Below are positions 5,993 to 15,537 of a stretch of DNA of 15,537 bases, in pieces. Source of the DNA: an uncultured Phaeodactylibacter sp. (GTDB lineage: Bacteria; Bacteroidota; Bacteroidia; Chitinophagales; Saprospiraceae). A model generated the notes under the pieces. It saw only the letters and a program-made list of their open reading frames with translations, searched no databases and had not been told where the DNA came from. The DNA is taken from the NCBI GenBank assembly GCA_913062745.1, contig CAJXXJ010000018.1:1-15537 (forward strand), given 5' to 3'. Within the stretch, counting starts at the first letter, position 1. Every line of letters starts with the position of its first letter. Position numbers and translations under genes: made by a program.

Positions 5993-8270
5993 AGTTGCGC
6001 TGCTTCCTCTTGTTGCCGGAACGCTGCCCGCCGCCCTGTCGGCCGCTTCCTTTGCCTTTGCCTTTGCCTTTGTTTTTCTGCTGGCCGTTGGAGCCTGACT
6101 GCGCTTCGCGCACCCACTCCATTTCTATCTGCCGTTTTACCAGGTCAGCCCGGGCGATGCGCACCCGCACCTTTTGTCCCATTTTGTACTCCTCACCGGA
6201 GTAACGGCCCTTCATCCGCAGCCGGGAATCGGCTACCTCAAATGGCTCATCCAGCGTTTCGAACGGCACCATGCCTTCGATCATGCTGCCGGTAAGCTCT
6301 ACGAAGAAGCCGCGGTCCATAATACCGGAAATCAGCCCCTCAAATTCTTCGCCGATGTGCTTTTCAATGTACTCTACCTGCTTGTACTTAATGGATTCCC
6401 GCTCCGCACTGATGGCGTTGCGCTCCATTTTAGAGACATGCTTGCACTGCTCTTCCAGCTTGGCTTTGCTGGTCCGGTAAAACTTGTCGTGGCCAATATT
6501 GGGCTCGAGCAGTCGGTGCGACAGTACATCCGAGTACCGGCGTATCGGGGAGGTGAAGTGGGTGTAATAATCAAAGCCCAGTCCGTAGTGGCCGATATTG
6601 TCCGATGTGTAAGCCGCTTTGGACATAGTCCGGATGGCAATCGGGCTGAGCAGCTTCAGGTCCGGCTTTTTCTCCGTCTCCTTAGCCAGGCGGTTGTACG
6701 AACGGGCGATCTCCTCAGGGGAGCTGATATTCATGTCGAAGCCCATCTCGCGGGCAAAACGGGCAAGCTCTGCCACCCGGTCCGGGTCCGGCTCATCGTG
6801 TACCCGGTACACAAAAGGGATTTCCTGATCACGGCCCTTCATAGCAATATACATCGCTACCTCCTTATTGGCCAGGAGCATAAAGTCTTCAATCAACATA
6901 TGCGCTTCCTTGCGCTCCTTGACAAAGACTTCCACCGGCGCGCCGTCTTCATCGAGGCGGAACTTCACTTCGTCCGTCTCAAAATTGATGGCGCCCTGCT
7001 TGTAGCGTTGCTTGCGCAGATGGCGGGCAATTTTAGCCAGTTGCTGTATTTCTTTTTTGAGGTGCTCCTCTTTACCCTCAATACGCAGTTGGGCTTCATC
7101 GTAGGTGAAACGCTGATCGGAATGGATGACCGTTTTGCCAAACCAACGGTTGAGGATCTTGAAATTTTTATCAAAAACGAAAATGGCTGAAAACGCCAGG
7201 CGGTCTACATTGGGGCGCAGGGAGCACAGGTCGTTAGACAGCCGCTCCGGCAACATAGGCAGCACCCGGTCCACCAGGTAAACGGAAGTAGACCGCTTGA
7301 GCGCTTCCTTGTCGAGCGGAGTGCCTTCGCGTACGTAGTGCGTCACGTCTGCAATGTGAATGCCGATTTCCAGCTCGCCGTTATCCAGTTCCCGGATAGA
7401 CAGCGCATCGTCAAAGTCTTTAGCGTCATCCGGGTCTACGGTAAGCGTGGTGACGTCCCGCAGGTCGAGCCGCCGCTCGATCTCCTGTTCGCTGATGCGG
7501 CCCGGCAGGTATTCTGCTTCCCGCATTACATCGTCCGGGAAGTCCAGTTCGAAGCCATTGTTAATCAGAATGGTCTTCATCTCAATGTCGTGGCTGCCGG
7601 CTTTGCCCAGCACCGTAGTGATCGTGCCTTTAGGATTGTGCTTGTGCCCGTCCGGCCATTCGTCAATCCGGACTACGACGCGGTCTTCATCCGCTGCGTT
7701 GGGCACGTTGTCCAGACGTACTTCCACATCCATAGGAGGTACAATATCTATGGTGACAACGGCATGCTTGGGGTATTTCCACAGGGTGCCAATGTAGTGG
7801 TCGCGGGCGCGTTCTACTACCTCCAACACTTCGCCCTCTGCTTTGCGGCGGCCCCTGGGAGTCCAGGTGCGAATTTTCACCTTGTCGCCGTTCATCGCAG
7901 TGTGCAGGTATTTGGAAGAAACGTGGACATCATCTTCCAGCTTTTCGCAGACGATGTAGGCATCGCCGGAGCGGGTCATGTCTACGATGCCAATATGGTG
8001 CTCAGAATTATTTTGCGCGGCGTGGTCCTGCCGGTTGAGCTTGAACCTGTAGTCGCCGGTTGGGCGGAGCTCGTTGCTTTCCGCCAGTTTTTCCATAGCA
8101 TCCGATACCGAATCACTATTATTGGCGACTTTCAGTTTGCGGGATACCTGTTTGGGGTTCAGCTGTTTCTTTGGGTGTCTGCGGAAAAGTTTCAGGATTT
8201 CGTCTCTCAGTTGGCGGGCGCTAAGCTTGTTGCCCGTCTTTTTGGAATTATGCTTTCTCTTTTTGCTCAT
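5991..8270 (-). CDS. rnr: Ribonuclease R
   Basis: Processive 3'-to-5' exoribonuclease that degrades structured RNA; cytoplasmic. From the ATG at 8268-8270 it has 759 residues. The order is: a basic N-terminus, a winged-helix domain (about 18-75), cold-shock-type OB domains (about 90-245), the RNB catalytic domain, an S1 domain (about 636-720; EFEGLISGIMDRGFFVEL and following), and a 39-residue Lys/Gly/Arg-rich tail. The RNB active site TVDPDDAKDFDDAL supplies D279, D285, D287 and D288 with the spacing of the RNase II/R family. The winged-helix domain and basic tail favour RNase R over RNase II. An in-frame ATG at 8306 would add 12 residues (MPVQIFQTPKIS); I prefer the shorter form because basic MSKK-type starts are usual, but the longer start cannot be excluded. 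The gene lies 81 bases downstream of an unrecognised - strand gene and may share its transcript. Confidence 0.96.
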   Translation of the reverse strand: MSKKRKHNSKKTGNKLSARQLRDEILKLFRRHPKKQLNPKQVSRKLKVANNSDSVSDAMEKLAESNELRPTGDYRFKLNRQDHAAQNNSEHHIGIVDMTRSGDAYIVCEKLEDDVHVSSKYLHTAMNGDKVKIRTWTPRGRRKAEGEVLEVVERARDHYIGTLWKYPKHAVVTIDIVPPMDVEVRLDNVPNAADEDRVVVRIDEWPDGHKHNPKGTITTVLGKAGSHDIEMKTILINNGFELDFPDDVMREAEYLPGRISEQEIERRLDLRDVTTLTVDPDDAKDFDDALSIRELDNGELEIGIHIADVTHYVREGTPLDKEALKRSTSVYLVDRVLPMLPERLSNDLCSLRPNVDRLAFSAIFVFDKNFKILNRWFGKTVIHSDQRFTYDEAQLRIEGKEEHLKKEIQQLAKIARHLRKQRYKQGAINFETDEVKFRLDEDGAPVEVFVKERKEAHMLIEDFMLLANKEVAMYIAMKGRDQEIPFVYRVHDEPDPDRVAELARFAREMGFDMNISSPEEIARSYNRLAKETEKKPDLKLLSPIAIRTMSKAAYTSDNIGHYGLGFDYYTHFTSPIRRYSDVLSHRLLEPNIGHDKFYRTSKAKLEEQCKHVSKMERNAISAERESIKYKQVEYIEKHIGEEFEGLISGIMDRGFFVELTGSMIEGMVPFETLDEPFEVADSRLRMKGRYSGEEYKMGQKVRVRIARADLVKRQIEMEWVREAQSGSNGQQKNKGKGKGKGSGRQGGGQRSGNKRKQRN
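6049..6072. repeat. Four tandem CCTTTG hexamers in the 3' end of rnr
   Basis: Four exact copies of a 6-base unit encode the alternating Lys-Gly stretch of the RNase R tail. Because the unit is a multiple of three, gain or loss of copies would lengthen or shorten the tail without breaking the frame. Confidence 0.8.
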
Positions 8271-8351
8271 ACTTATTTTGGGTGTTTGAAAAATCTGCAC
8301 CGGCATAGCGAAAGGAAGCGGTGCGCCGGGCAGGGGGTGATGGAGAGGAGG

Positions 8352-8864
8352 TCATATTTGTTCTACGATCTTGCCTTCCGGCAAAAGTTCAAATTTGGTG
8401 GCGGTGCTTTTAGTGGCATCAAAACCGCTCGCCTGATCAGTGCGGGATTGGCCGGAAACTACGTAGATCATCCAGTCGTCTTCAATCGTTGCAACTGCAT
8501 TGGTCAACAGCGGCCCTTGTGAGAACGTTCCCGCAATCACCTGTTTGTCGATCAATTCAGCTTTTTTATTGAAGGTAGCCAGCGTATACTCATAGGATAG
8601 CAGCATCGCCCGCCAGTAAATAATAGCATGAAACTCATGCGTATCCGGAATGCGGATACAGGGGATGAACTCCGTCAGCTCATCTGCCGGCTTTTCTTCT
8701 ATAGGCAGAATAAAACGCTCGATCATCGGCAGGGGCAGCGGGTCATTCTTTTGGCTAAAAGCATGATGCGCTTCTTCTGCCAGGGTTATCGGCAGGGGGA
8801 CTTCCGGAAATTTCTCCAGAAAATGCTTAAAACTGACTTTGGGTTGACGTCTTGGTTGCTCCAT
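8352..8864 (-). CDS. Hypothetical protein upstream of rnr
   Basis: I do not recognise this 170-residue protein. It starts with a short basic segment (MEQPRRQPKVSFKHFLEKF). A Pro/Leu-rich stretch with PLPITLAEEAHHAF and PLPLPMIERFILP follows. The second half looks like an antiparallel beta domain (FHAIIYWRAMLLSYEYTLAT, then KQVIAGTF and WMIYVVSGQ). There is no signal peptide, membrane helix or known catalytic motif, so it is probably cytoplasmic. The ATG at 8862-8864 is chosen over an in-frame GTG at 8894, which lies in A/T-rich sequence. It reads towards rnr with an 81-base gap and no visible terminator between, so the two may be co-transcribed; a link to RNA metabolism is only a guess from position. 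The coding frame is continuous, and its composition resembles the neighbouring genes. Confidence 0.75.
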   Translation of the reverse strand: MEQPRRQPKVSFKHFLEKFPEVPLPITLAEEAHHAFSQKNDPLPLPMIERFILPIEEKPADELTEFIPCIRIPDTHEFHAIIYWRAMLLSYEYTLATFNKKAELIDKQVIAGTFSQGPLLTNAVATIEDDWMIYVVSGQSRTDQASGFDATKSTATKFELLPEGKIVEQI

Positions 8865-9033
8865 GAATTGTTTAAATACTAAAATCTTGTACACTGTAGT
8901 AACGCCTCAACGGTAGGTAAACGTTTTGCGCAGGCACCAATTAAGTTGAAAAGCATTGCGGAAAAACTGTTCTCCTGCCTTGTTTTGAATGATTCTAAAT
9001 AAATTCCCACCAAAAAGGTAGCCAAAACATTAA

Positions 9034-9064
9034 TTGGGGGTGTGCGTCTTTAAGGATAGATTTG
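9034..9064 (+). promoter_or_regulatory. Candidate promoter of the sdhCAB operon
   Basis: TTG (9034-9036), a 20-base spacer and TAGATTTG (9057-9064) fit the Bacteroidota consensus TTG-N17-23-TAnnTTTG exactly. Transcription would start about 9071, giving a leader of roughly 75 bases. The leader ends in an A-rich stretch (9121-9142) directly before the ATG, typical of translation initiation without Shine-Dalgarno in this phylum. Confidence 0.55.
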
Positions 9065-9072
9065 TAGGGTTG

Positions 9073-9080
9073 TATATTTG
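9073..9080 (+). promoter_or_regulatory. Second TAnnTTTG element ahead of sdhC
   Basis: TATATTTG is another exact match to the -7 pattern, 16 bases beyond the first. No TTG stands at the expected distance upstream. It may be a tandem start site or chance. Confidence 0.3.
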
Positions 9081-9144
9081 GCATTCGTATACACTTTAAG
9101 AATCGGGTCTCAGCGACCGTAAGAAAAACAAAAAAACAAAAAGC

Positions 9145-9834
9145 ATGAGTTGGTTTACTAATTTTCTGACCTCTTCCATCGGGCAGAAAGTAGTTATGAG
9201 CCTGACAGGCTTATTTCTGATTGTGTTTCTGATTGTACACCTTACCGGCAACCTGCAGCTGCTGGCTGGAGATGGCGGAAAGGCGTTCAATATTTACGCG
9301 GAGTTTATGACTACCAATCCGCTGATCAAAACGACCTCATACCTGCTGTACGCAGGTATTTTGCTGCACGCCATTCAAGGGTGGGCGCTTTGGCGCCAAA
9401 ACCGCAAAGCCCGTGGCCCGCACCGTTACGCAGTAAAGGTAAACCGTGTAGCGGGCACCAACAGCTTTGCAGCAAGCAACATGGCGTGGCTGGGTACGAT
9501 CATCTTTGTCTTCATCGTAGTGCACATGTATCAGTTCTGGCTGCAGATGAAGCTGGGCGATGTGCAAATGGTAACTTACGACGGCAAGGAAGTCGCCAAC
9601 CTCTACGCACTGGTTTCCGCCACGTACGAAAACCTGGGCTTTGTCATTTTCTATGTAGTATCCATGATTGTGATTGCTTACCACCTGCTGCACGGATTTC
9701 AGTCCGCATTCCAGACGCTGGGGCTGAACCACCGCAAATATACCCCTTTCATTAAGGGAGTGGGCAAAGTGTACGCCATCCTGGTGCCGCTTGGGTTCGC
9801 GATCATTCCAATTATCATGTATCTGAACCAATAA
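9145..9834 (+). CDS. sdhC: Succinate dehydrogenase cytochrome b subunit (b558 family)
   Basis: Membrane anchor of succinate:quinone oxidoreductase. It binds heme b and passes electrons from the iron-sulfur subunit to quinone (menaquinone expected in this phylum). The 229 residues contain five hydrophobic helices at about 15-37, 62-84, 113-135, 164-186 and 207-227. Histidines H32, H75, H127 and H180 (or H183), inside or at the ends of helices 1-4, are the likely axial ligands of two hemes, as in the diheme enzymes of Bacillus and Wolinella. The single five-helix chain explains why no separate sdhD is present. The ATG at 9145 follows an A-rich leader. sdhA begins 41 bases after the stop. The same architecture is used by fumarate reductases, so the direction of the reaction rests on physiology. 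Confidence 0.95.
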   Translation: MSWFTNFLTSSIGQKVVMSLTGLFLIVFLIVHLTGNLQLLAGDGGKAFNIYAEFMTTNPLIKTTSYLLYAGILLHAIQGWALWRQNRKARGPHRYAVKVNRVAGTNSFAASNMAWLGTIIFVFIVVHMYQFWLQMKLGDVQMVTYDGKEVANLYALVSATYENLGFVIFYVVSMIVIAYHLLHGFQSAFQTLGLNHRKYTPFIKGVGKVYAILVPLGFAIIPIIMYLNQ

Positions 9835-9875
9835 GGTACTGACCTCATTTACAGACGATAAAAACTCTAGATATC

Positions 9876-11876
<2,001 letters not shown>

Positions 11877-11911
11877 TCCCCCGGGGATTGACTCATTCAA
11901 AAATCAAGTCA

Positions 11912-12664
11912 ATGAAACTCACACTCAAAATATGGCGTCAGAAAAACGCCAATACAAAAGGGCGCTTCGAAACCTATCAGGTAGAAGCAAGCCCGGATAT
12001 GTCATTTCTGGAAATGTTGGACGTGCTTAACGAAAGCCTGATTGCTAAAAAAGAGGAGCCGGTGGCTTTCGAGCACGACTGCCGCGAAGGCATCTGTGGC
12101 ACTTGCAATATGGTGATTAACGGTGAGCCGCACGGGCCGATGCAGGGCACTACGACCTGTCAGCTGCACATGCGCCACTTTAAGGATGGCGATACTATCG
12201 TCATTGAGCCATTCCGCGCCAGCGCTTTTCCGATCATCAAAGACCTGGCTATCGACCGGGATTCCTTTGACCGCATCATTCAGGCGGGAGGTTATATTTC
12301 CATCAATACCGGACAGGCACAGGATGGTAATGCTATTCCGATCGAGAAACAGACGGCAGCAGAAGCTTTTGACGCTGCGGCCTGCATTGGTTGCGGTGCC
12401 TGTGTAGCGGCTTGCCCGAATGCATCGGCTATGCTGTTCGTTTCTGCCAAAGTATCTCACCTGGCGCATATGCCGCAGGGTAAGGTGGAGGCGAAGCGCC
12501 GGGCACAGGCAATGGTCAAGCAGATGGACGAAGAAGGCTTCGGCATGTGCTCTAATATCACGGCCTGCGAAGCAGAGTGCCCGAAAGAAATTTCGGTAGA
12601 GCACATCGCGCGCCTGAACCGCGAATACTTGTCTTCTACAGTGGGTTCTGAGGTGAAGGTATAA
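11912..12664 (+). CDS. sdhB: Succinate dehydrogenase iron-sulfur subunit
   Basis: Electron-transfer subunit linking the flavin of SdhA to the heme and quinone of SdhC. From the ATG at 11912 it has 250 residues. An in-frame TTG at 11888 would add eight, but [10 protein letters not shown] is the typical N-terminus. The ferredoxin-like domain carries the [2Fe-2S] ligands C57, C62, C65 and C83 (CREGICGTC). The C-terminal domain carries C158, C161, C164 and C168 ([12 protein letters not shown]) plus C213, C219 and C223 ([12 protein letters not shown]). By family pattern C158, C161, C164 and C223 hold [4Fe-4S], and C168, C213 and C219 hold [3Fe-4S]. All eleven cysteines are present, so the chain looks functional. 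It is the last gene of sdhCAB and is followed after 24 bases by a terminator. Confidence 0.96.
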   Translation: MKLTLKIWRQKNANTKGRFETYQVEASPDMSFLEMLDVLNESLIAKKEEPVAFEHDCREGICGTCNMVINGEPHGPMQGTTTCQLHMRHFKDGDTIVIEPFRASAFPIIKDLAIDRDSFDRIIQAGGYISINTGQAQDGNAIPIEKQTAAEAFDAAACIGCGACVAACPNASAMLFVSAKVSHLAHMPQGKVEAKRRAQAMVKQMDEEGFGMCSNITACEAECPKEISVEHIARLNREYLSSTVGSEVKV

Positions 12665-12688
12665 GCCCAGCCCCGCTGTAAGCATAAA

Positions 12689-12724
12689 AACGCCGCTGTC
12701 GAATCTCATTTCGGCAGCGGCGTT
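12689..12724. terminator. Bidirectional terminator between sdhB and the CotH-domain gene
   Basis: The arms 12689-12703 and 12710-12724 form a 15-base-pair stem with one G-U pair and a 6-base loop. The + strand continues CTCATTTTTC and the - strand continues with TTTTT starting inside the stem (12686-12690 are A). It can therefore end both the sdhCAB transcript and the converging CotH-domain transcript. Confidence 0.85.
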
Positions 12725-12758
12725 CTCATTTTTCGGAGTCGGGATAAGGATATTGCCT

Positions 12759-15110
12759 CTAAAGTACGCCGCGGTGCCGGAGGACAAGCAGTAAAATACT
12801 CAGCAGCAAAACGGCCGCTGCCACGCCAATCTGCATGTACTGTTCCTGCACGGCCCGTACGGTGCTTTCCACATAATAAGGGTTGGCAGCATTGGGCGTA
12901 CCCTTGCCGAAGCGGAATTGCCAGTTCTCCGGGTCGCTGTTGTCAAGATGCGGCAACAGCAGGCTAAGCGTGAAGGCAGAGTCCACCGGCGGAGCTACGT
13001 AACTGATGCTGTCTACCATAGCGCCCCGCTCTGCATACAGGACAATCCGTTCCCGCCGTTTATGCAGGCCGTAGTCCAGCTGGCCAACGACGTTGTAGCA
13101 TTCCGGATAAGTTTGTACAAAGCGGAGGGAATCTTCCGGGATAACGAGGTAGTCGTGCGGCCCGATGTACACTTCCGGGAAAGTGTATTCATTCTTCTTG
13201 AGGTCGGTAATGAACCAGTTCTTCAGGTTAACCCGCTCGTCGGTGCCATTAAAGATTTCCAGCCAGTCTTCGGAGTCCTTATTTTTGGGGCATACCTCAT
13301 TGATCACCACTTTGCCCTGCAGGGGGTGCTGGTATTCGTGGAAAAAAGCGTGGATGCGGGTCACCGGTTCGGTTAGCCTCAGTATGATGCTGCGCTCATC
13401 GCTATCAACAGGCAGCCCCTCCCAGTGAGAGAAGCGGTAGCCATTGTGTGCCACGATTTTGATCTCCACCGGGTAGCGCTCAAAGTAGATGGCCTGCAGC
13501 GTATCGTCGCTTACCATCACTTCTCCATTGATCAGGATATGTCCGCCTTTGTTCGTGCTGACGATGAGCTTGCGCTCTGCGCCCGTTTGAAATGCTTCCA
13601 TCAGGTGCATGCGCAGGTACTGTGGCCGTTCTTTGGCGAAAGTGCGCATAGTGGCTACCTCGTCTTCCCAGTAGTTGCGGCTCAGCCGCCACCGCTTCAG
13701 GTGCCTGGGTATTTCCGGCAGCAGTTGCTGGTAGAAATGGTCTATACGGTCGGTGGCCTGCTGTGGATGAAATGAGGCGTTGAGGTGGTCGGCACAGCGG
13801 TTGACAAATTTTTGGCGGAAGCCATCATGCTCTAAGAGCTTGCGCAGCAGAAAGGTGCTCCAGGGAGGATTGGGCCAGGAAGGCCCCTCCGGGTCCGTAT
13901 GGAAAGCCAGGCTGTTGAACTGATAAGCATCCCGTTCGTGCAGCCCGAAGCCCCAGTCTGTATCGTACAGTATCCAGCGCCAGCGCCCGGTTGCTGTCTG
14001 CGGGCGCCAGTAGCGGATGTTGCCCCCCGCATCGCGGTTGTCGAAGTATATCTGAGCAATCTGATAGTTCATGAAGTTATCCACGTCCATCTGCGTTTGC
14101 ACGTAGGCATAGTTGGCCGGATCTGCGAGGCTGTTCTCCTCCAGGAAACGCAGCAATGCCCGGTAATGCCGGGAGCTGCCCTTTTTCAGGGTTTCCCTGT
14201 GCTCCATGATATCGATGCTGTCATTGTCCACTTCGTCGTGATGGTCAGCGATAAAGAAGCGGTTGATCTTCTCGCGGATATTGTAGATACCCCAGTAGCG
14301 CCCATTCAGGTATACGTGGGCGGGGCGGTAATCCTGCTGCTCAATATCCCAGTCTTCCACCAGGCTGGTCATCAGGGCATCGCGGAAGTGGCTTTTGCCA
14401 AAATCACTGCCGGAATTGCGCAGCACCAGGTATTTGAATTTCTTCTTGCCTTTCTTACCAAAGATTTCGTGTTCGATGCGGCGCTCTCCGTAGCGGCTAC
14501 GGGCTACGATAGCCATCGATTTTTGCGGGAAGAGGCGGCTCATCCCTCCGAATAGCCGGAAACCGGAACGGCTGCGGTGTACACAGCGGCCATCGGATTC
14601 AAAGATTTCCACATTGCAGGTTACTTCCCGTTTGCTCCAGAAGTTAGCACCCGGTTTTTTCCAGTGGGCATCATCTGCATTGGCCCCCTGCATAAACAGG
14701 CCCCGGTAGGGGTCGAACAGGAGCTCCGGGGTGATGCCGATGGAAACGACCGGGAAATTAGACAGCGGTTCATTGACGAAGTAAGTGTGGCTGAGCATCT
14801 CGCTGATGCGCCCGTCTGTATGGTAAGCAATAAGCCGGAGGACAGTAGTTTCCCGAAGGCGCAGGGGTTTGCCATTAAAGGGCTGTGCTTTGCGGCCGGG
14901 GCGGGGGCCGTCTAGGGGGTAATAAATATCTGCGCCCGGGCTGCTGAGCAGTACTTCCACAGGGCCCTCGTAAAAACCGCCTTCGGGCTCCACATTGAGT
15001 TCCAGCGGCAATATTTCCTCGGGCACGGGCTCGGCGGGCGTTTGCGCAAAGCTGAGCGTAGCCCACGCAGACGTGAGAAAAAGAAATATGCAGATGCGTA
15101 TTGTGTTCAT
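12759..15110 (-). CDS. CotH kinase-domain protein with chitobiase-C-like, InlB-like and lamin-tail domains and a C-terminal membrane helix
   Basis: Exported multidomain protein of 783 residues, counted from the ATG at 15108-15110. That start gives a clean signal peptide (MNTIRICIFLFLTSAWA..., cut near 22); an ATG at 15149 would add 13 residues in front of it. About 35-112 resembles the chitobiase/beta-hexosaminidase C-terminal domain (DIYYPLDG, TTVLRLIAY). About 120-500 is the CotH domain, with GFRLFGGMSR (184-193), YLNGRYWGIYNIREKIN (267-283) and the acidic motif YDTDWGFG (382-389), matching the conserved Asp motif of CotH kinases. About 514-587 resembles a divergent InlB B-repeat (GYRFSHWEG). 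About 598-707 is a lamin-tail domain (VVINEVCPKNKDSEDWLEIF). Residues 761-777 form a membrane helix followed by RHR. By family, CotH phosphorylates secreted proteins; the target here is unknown. Unlike many Bacteroidota CotH proteins it ends in a membrane helix, not a type IX domain. Confidence 0.9.
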   Translation of the reverse strand: MNTIRICIFLFLTSAWATLSFAQTPAEPVPEEILPLELNVEPEGGFYEGPVEVLLSSPGADIYYPLDGPRPGRKAQPFNGKPLRLRETTVLRLIAYHTDGRISEMLSHTYFVNEPLSNFPVVSIGITPELLFDPYRGLFMQGANADDAHWKKPGANFWSKREVTCNVEIFESDGRCVHRSRSGFRLFGGMSRLFPQKSMAIVARSRYGERRIEHEIFGKKGKKKFKYLVLRNSGSDFGKSHFRDALMTSLVEDWDIEQQDYRPAHVYLNGRYWGIYNIREKINRFFIADHHDEVDNDSIDIMEHRETLKKGSSRHYRALLRFLEENSLADPANYAYVQTQMDVDNFMNYQIAQIYFDNRDAGGNIRYWRPQTATGRWRWILYDTDWGFGLHERDAYQFNSLAFHTDPEGPSWPNPPWSTFLLRKLLEHDGFRQKFVNRCADHLNASFHPQQATDRIDHFYQQLLPEIPRHLKRWRLSRNYWEDEVATMRTFAKERPQYLRMHLMEAFQTGAERKLIVSTNKGGHILINGEVMVSDDTLQAIYFERYPVEIKIVAHNGYRFSHWEGLPVDSDERSIILRLTEPVTRIHAFFHEYQHPLQGKVVINEVCPKNKDSEDWLEIFNGTDERVNLKNWFITDLKKNEYTFPEVYIGPHDYLVIPEDSLRFVQTYPECYNVVGQLDYGLHKRRERIVLYAERGAMVDSISYVAPPVDSAFTLSLLLPHLDNSDPENWQFRFGKGTPNAANPYYVESTVRAVQEQYMQIGVAAAVLLLSILLLVLRHRGVL

Positions 15111-15269
15111 TGCTGTCGCTGGGCGGTATAGGTATTCCTGCTGTTGCATCGCCGTTTAAATCGGTTTATGGTTATTGGACCGGTATACGGCGCAGCGGCC
15201 TCTTTTGTTACAAAAACATCAATCTCGCAAAATATCGTAATTTATGGGCGAAAACAAGCAAAACCAGGC

Positions 15270-15537
15270 ATGTTTAGGGCTATCAGTAAAATATTGCTCC
15301 GCTGGCTGGGCTGGCGTATAGAGCTGCAGTTCACCAGTTTGCCGCCTAAGTATGTGCTCATTGCTGCGCCGCACACTTCCAATTGGGACTTCCCCATCGG
15401 CTTGCTGGCCAGGTCAGCACTGGGGCTGGACATTAAGTACCTGGGGAAAGACAGCCTGTTCCGCTGGCCTTTGGGTGCACTGTTCCGCTGGCTGGGGGGC
15501 TACCCTGTAGACCGGAGCGGCGGCAAAGGGTATGTGG
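15270..15537 (+). CDS. 1-acyl-sn-glycerol-3-phosphate acyltransferase-like protein (3' partial)
   Basis: The frame is open from the ATG at 15270 to the window end (89 full codons). The product belongs to the PlsC/LPLAT acyltransferase group, which moves an acyl chain to a lysophospholipid or related acceptor at the inner membrane. Motif I is present as HTSNWD (H35 to D40, the HX4D catalytic pair) inside APHTSNWDFPIGL. The next block, GKDSLFRWPLGALFRWLGGY followed by PVDR (D81, R82), fits motif II of the family. The first 20 residues form a basic, hydrophobic helix (MFRAISKILLRWLGWRI) likely to lie on the membrane. The upstream ATG at 15244 is in a different frame and stops after 25 codons. 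The gene is divergent from the CotH-domain gene; the 159 bases between hold both promoters, which I could not place. The acceptor specificity is unknown. Confidence 0.85.
   Translation, partial: MFRAISKILLRWLGWRIELQFTSLPPKYVLIAAPHTSNWDFPIGLLARSALGLDIKYLGKDSLFRWPLGALFRWLGGYPVDRSGGKGYV

Noticed and set aside
6174..8522. Long + strand reading frames opposite rnr and its upstream gene
   Set aside because: RNase R on the - strand has all domains and active-site residues. The + frames show no recognisable motif and no promoter.
8865..9144. Possible tRNA or small gene between the rnr-side gene and sdhC
   Set aside because: I found no cloverleaf, no CCA-type 3' end and no plausible reading frame; the region is best explained by divergent promoters and the sdhC leader.

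Overview
The window reads as a chromosomal segment of a gliding-type Bacteroidota. I infer a Saprospiria/Lewinella-like lineage, but the sequence alone does not fix the genus. The evidence is a secreted protein built of SprB-type repeats, two GEVED domains and a type IX secretion C-terminal domain; a three-subunit succinate dehydrogenase with a b558-type fused cytochrome b; start codons with no convincing Shine-Dalgarno but an A-rich leader; and promoter matches to the Bacteroidota TTG / TAnnTTTG pattern.

Layout from left to right. Bases 1-2081 (+) hold the 3' part of a large adhesin-like secreted protein, followed by a terminator. Bases 2145-3382 (-) hold a two-gene unit: a NUDIX hydrolase of the ADP-ribose pyrophosphatase type, then a type II haloacid dehalogenase, joined by a 4-base ATGA overlap. 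Bases 3623-4627 (-) encode a highly charged coiled-coil protein of unknown function. A gene-free stretch rich in inverted repeats (4628-4951) follows. Bases 4952-5902 (+) encode a lipoprotein whose terminator hairpin begins inside its own coding sequence, with a second terminator just behind it. Bases 5991-8270 (-) encode RNase R, preceded on the same strand by an unrecognised 170-residue protein (8352-8864). Bases 9145-12664 (+) are the sdhCAB operon, with promoter candidates and a bidirectional terminator. Bases 12759-15110 (-) encode a CotH-domain protein with chitobiase-C-like, InlB-like and lamin-tail modules and a C-terminal membrane helix. Bases 15270-15537 (+) hold the start of a PlsC-like acyltransferase that runs off the window.

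The best understood unit is sdhCAB: SdhC anchors the flavoprotein SdhA and the iron-sulfur protein SdhB to the membrane and passes electrons from succinate to quinone. The other genes look like separate transcription units with unrelated jobs (RNA decay, nucleotide or dehalogenation chemistry, envelope proteins).

I did not find a defence system, CRISPR array, mobile element, tRNA or rRNA, and I see no clear undescribed system. The items most worth a second look are the CotH protein with a transmembrane tail in place of a type IX signal, the charged coiled-coil protein with its structured upstream region, and the perfect inverted repeat in the NUDIX leader.
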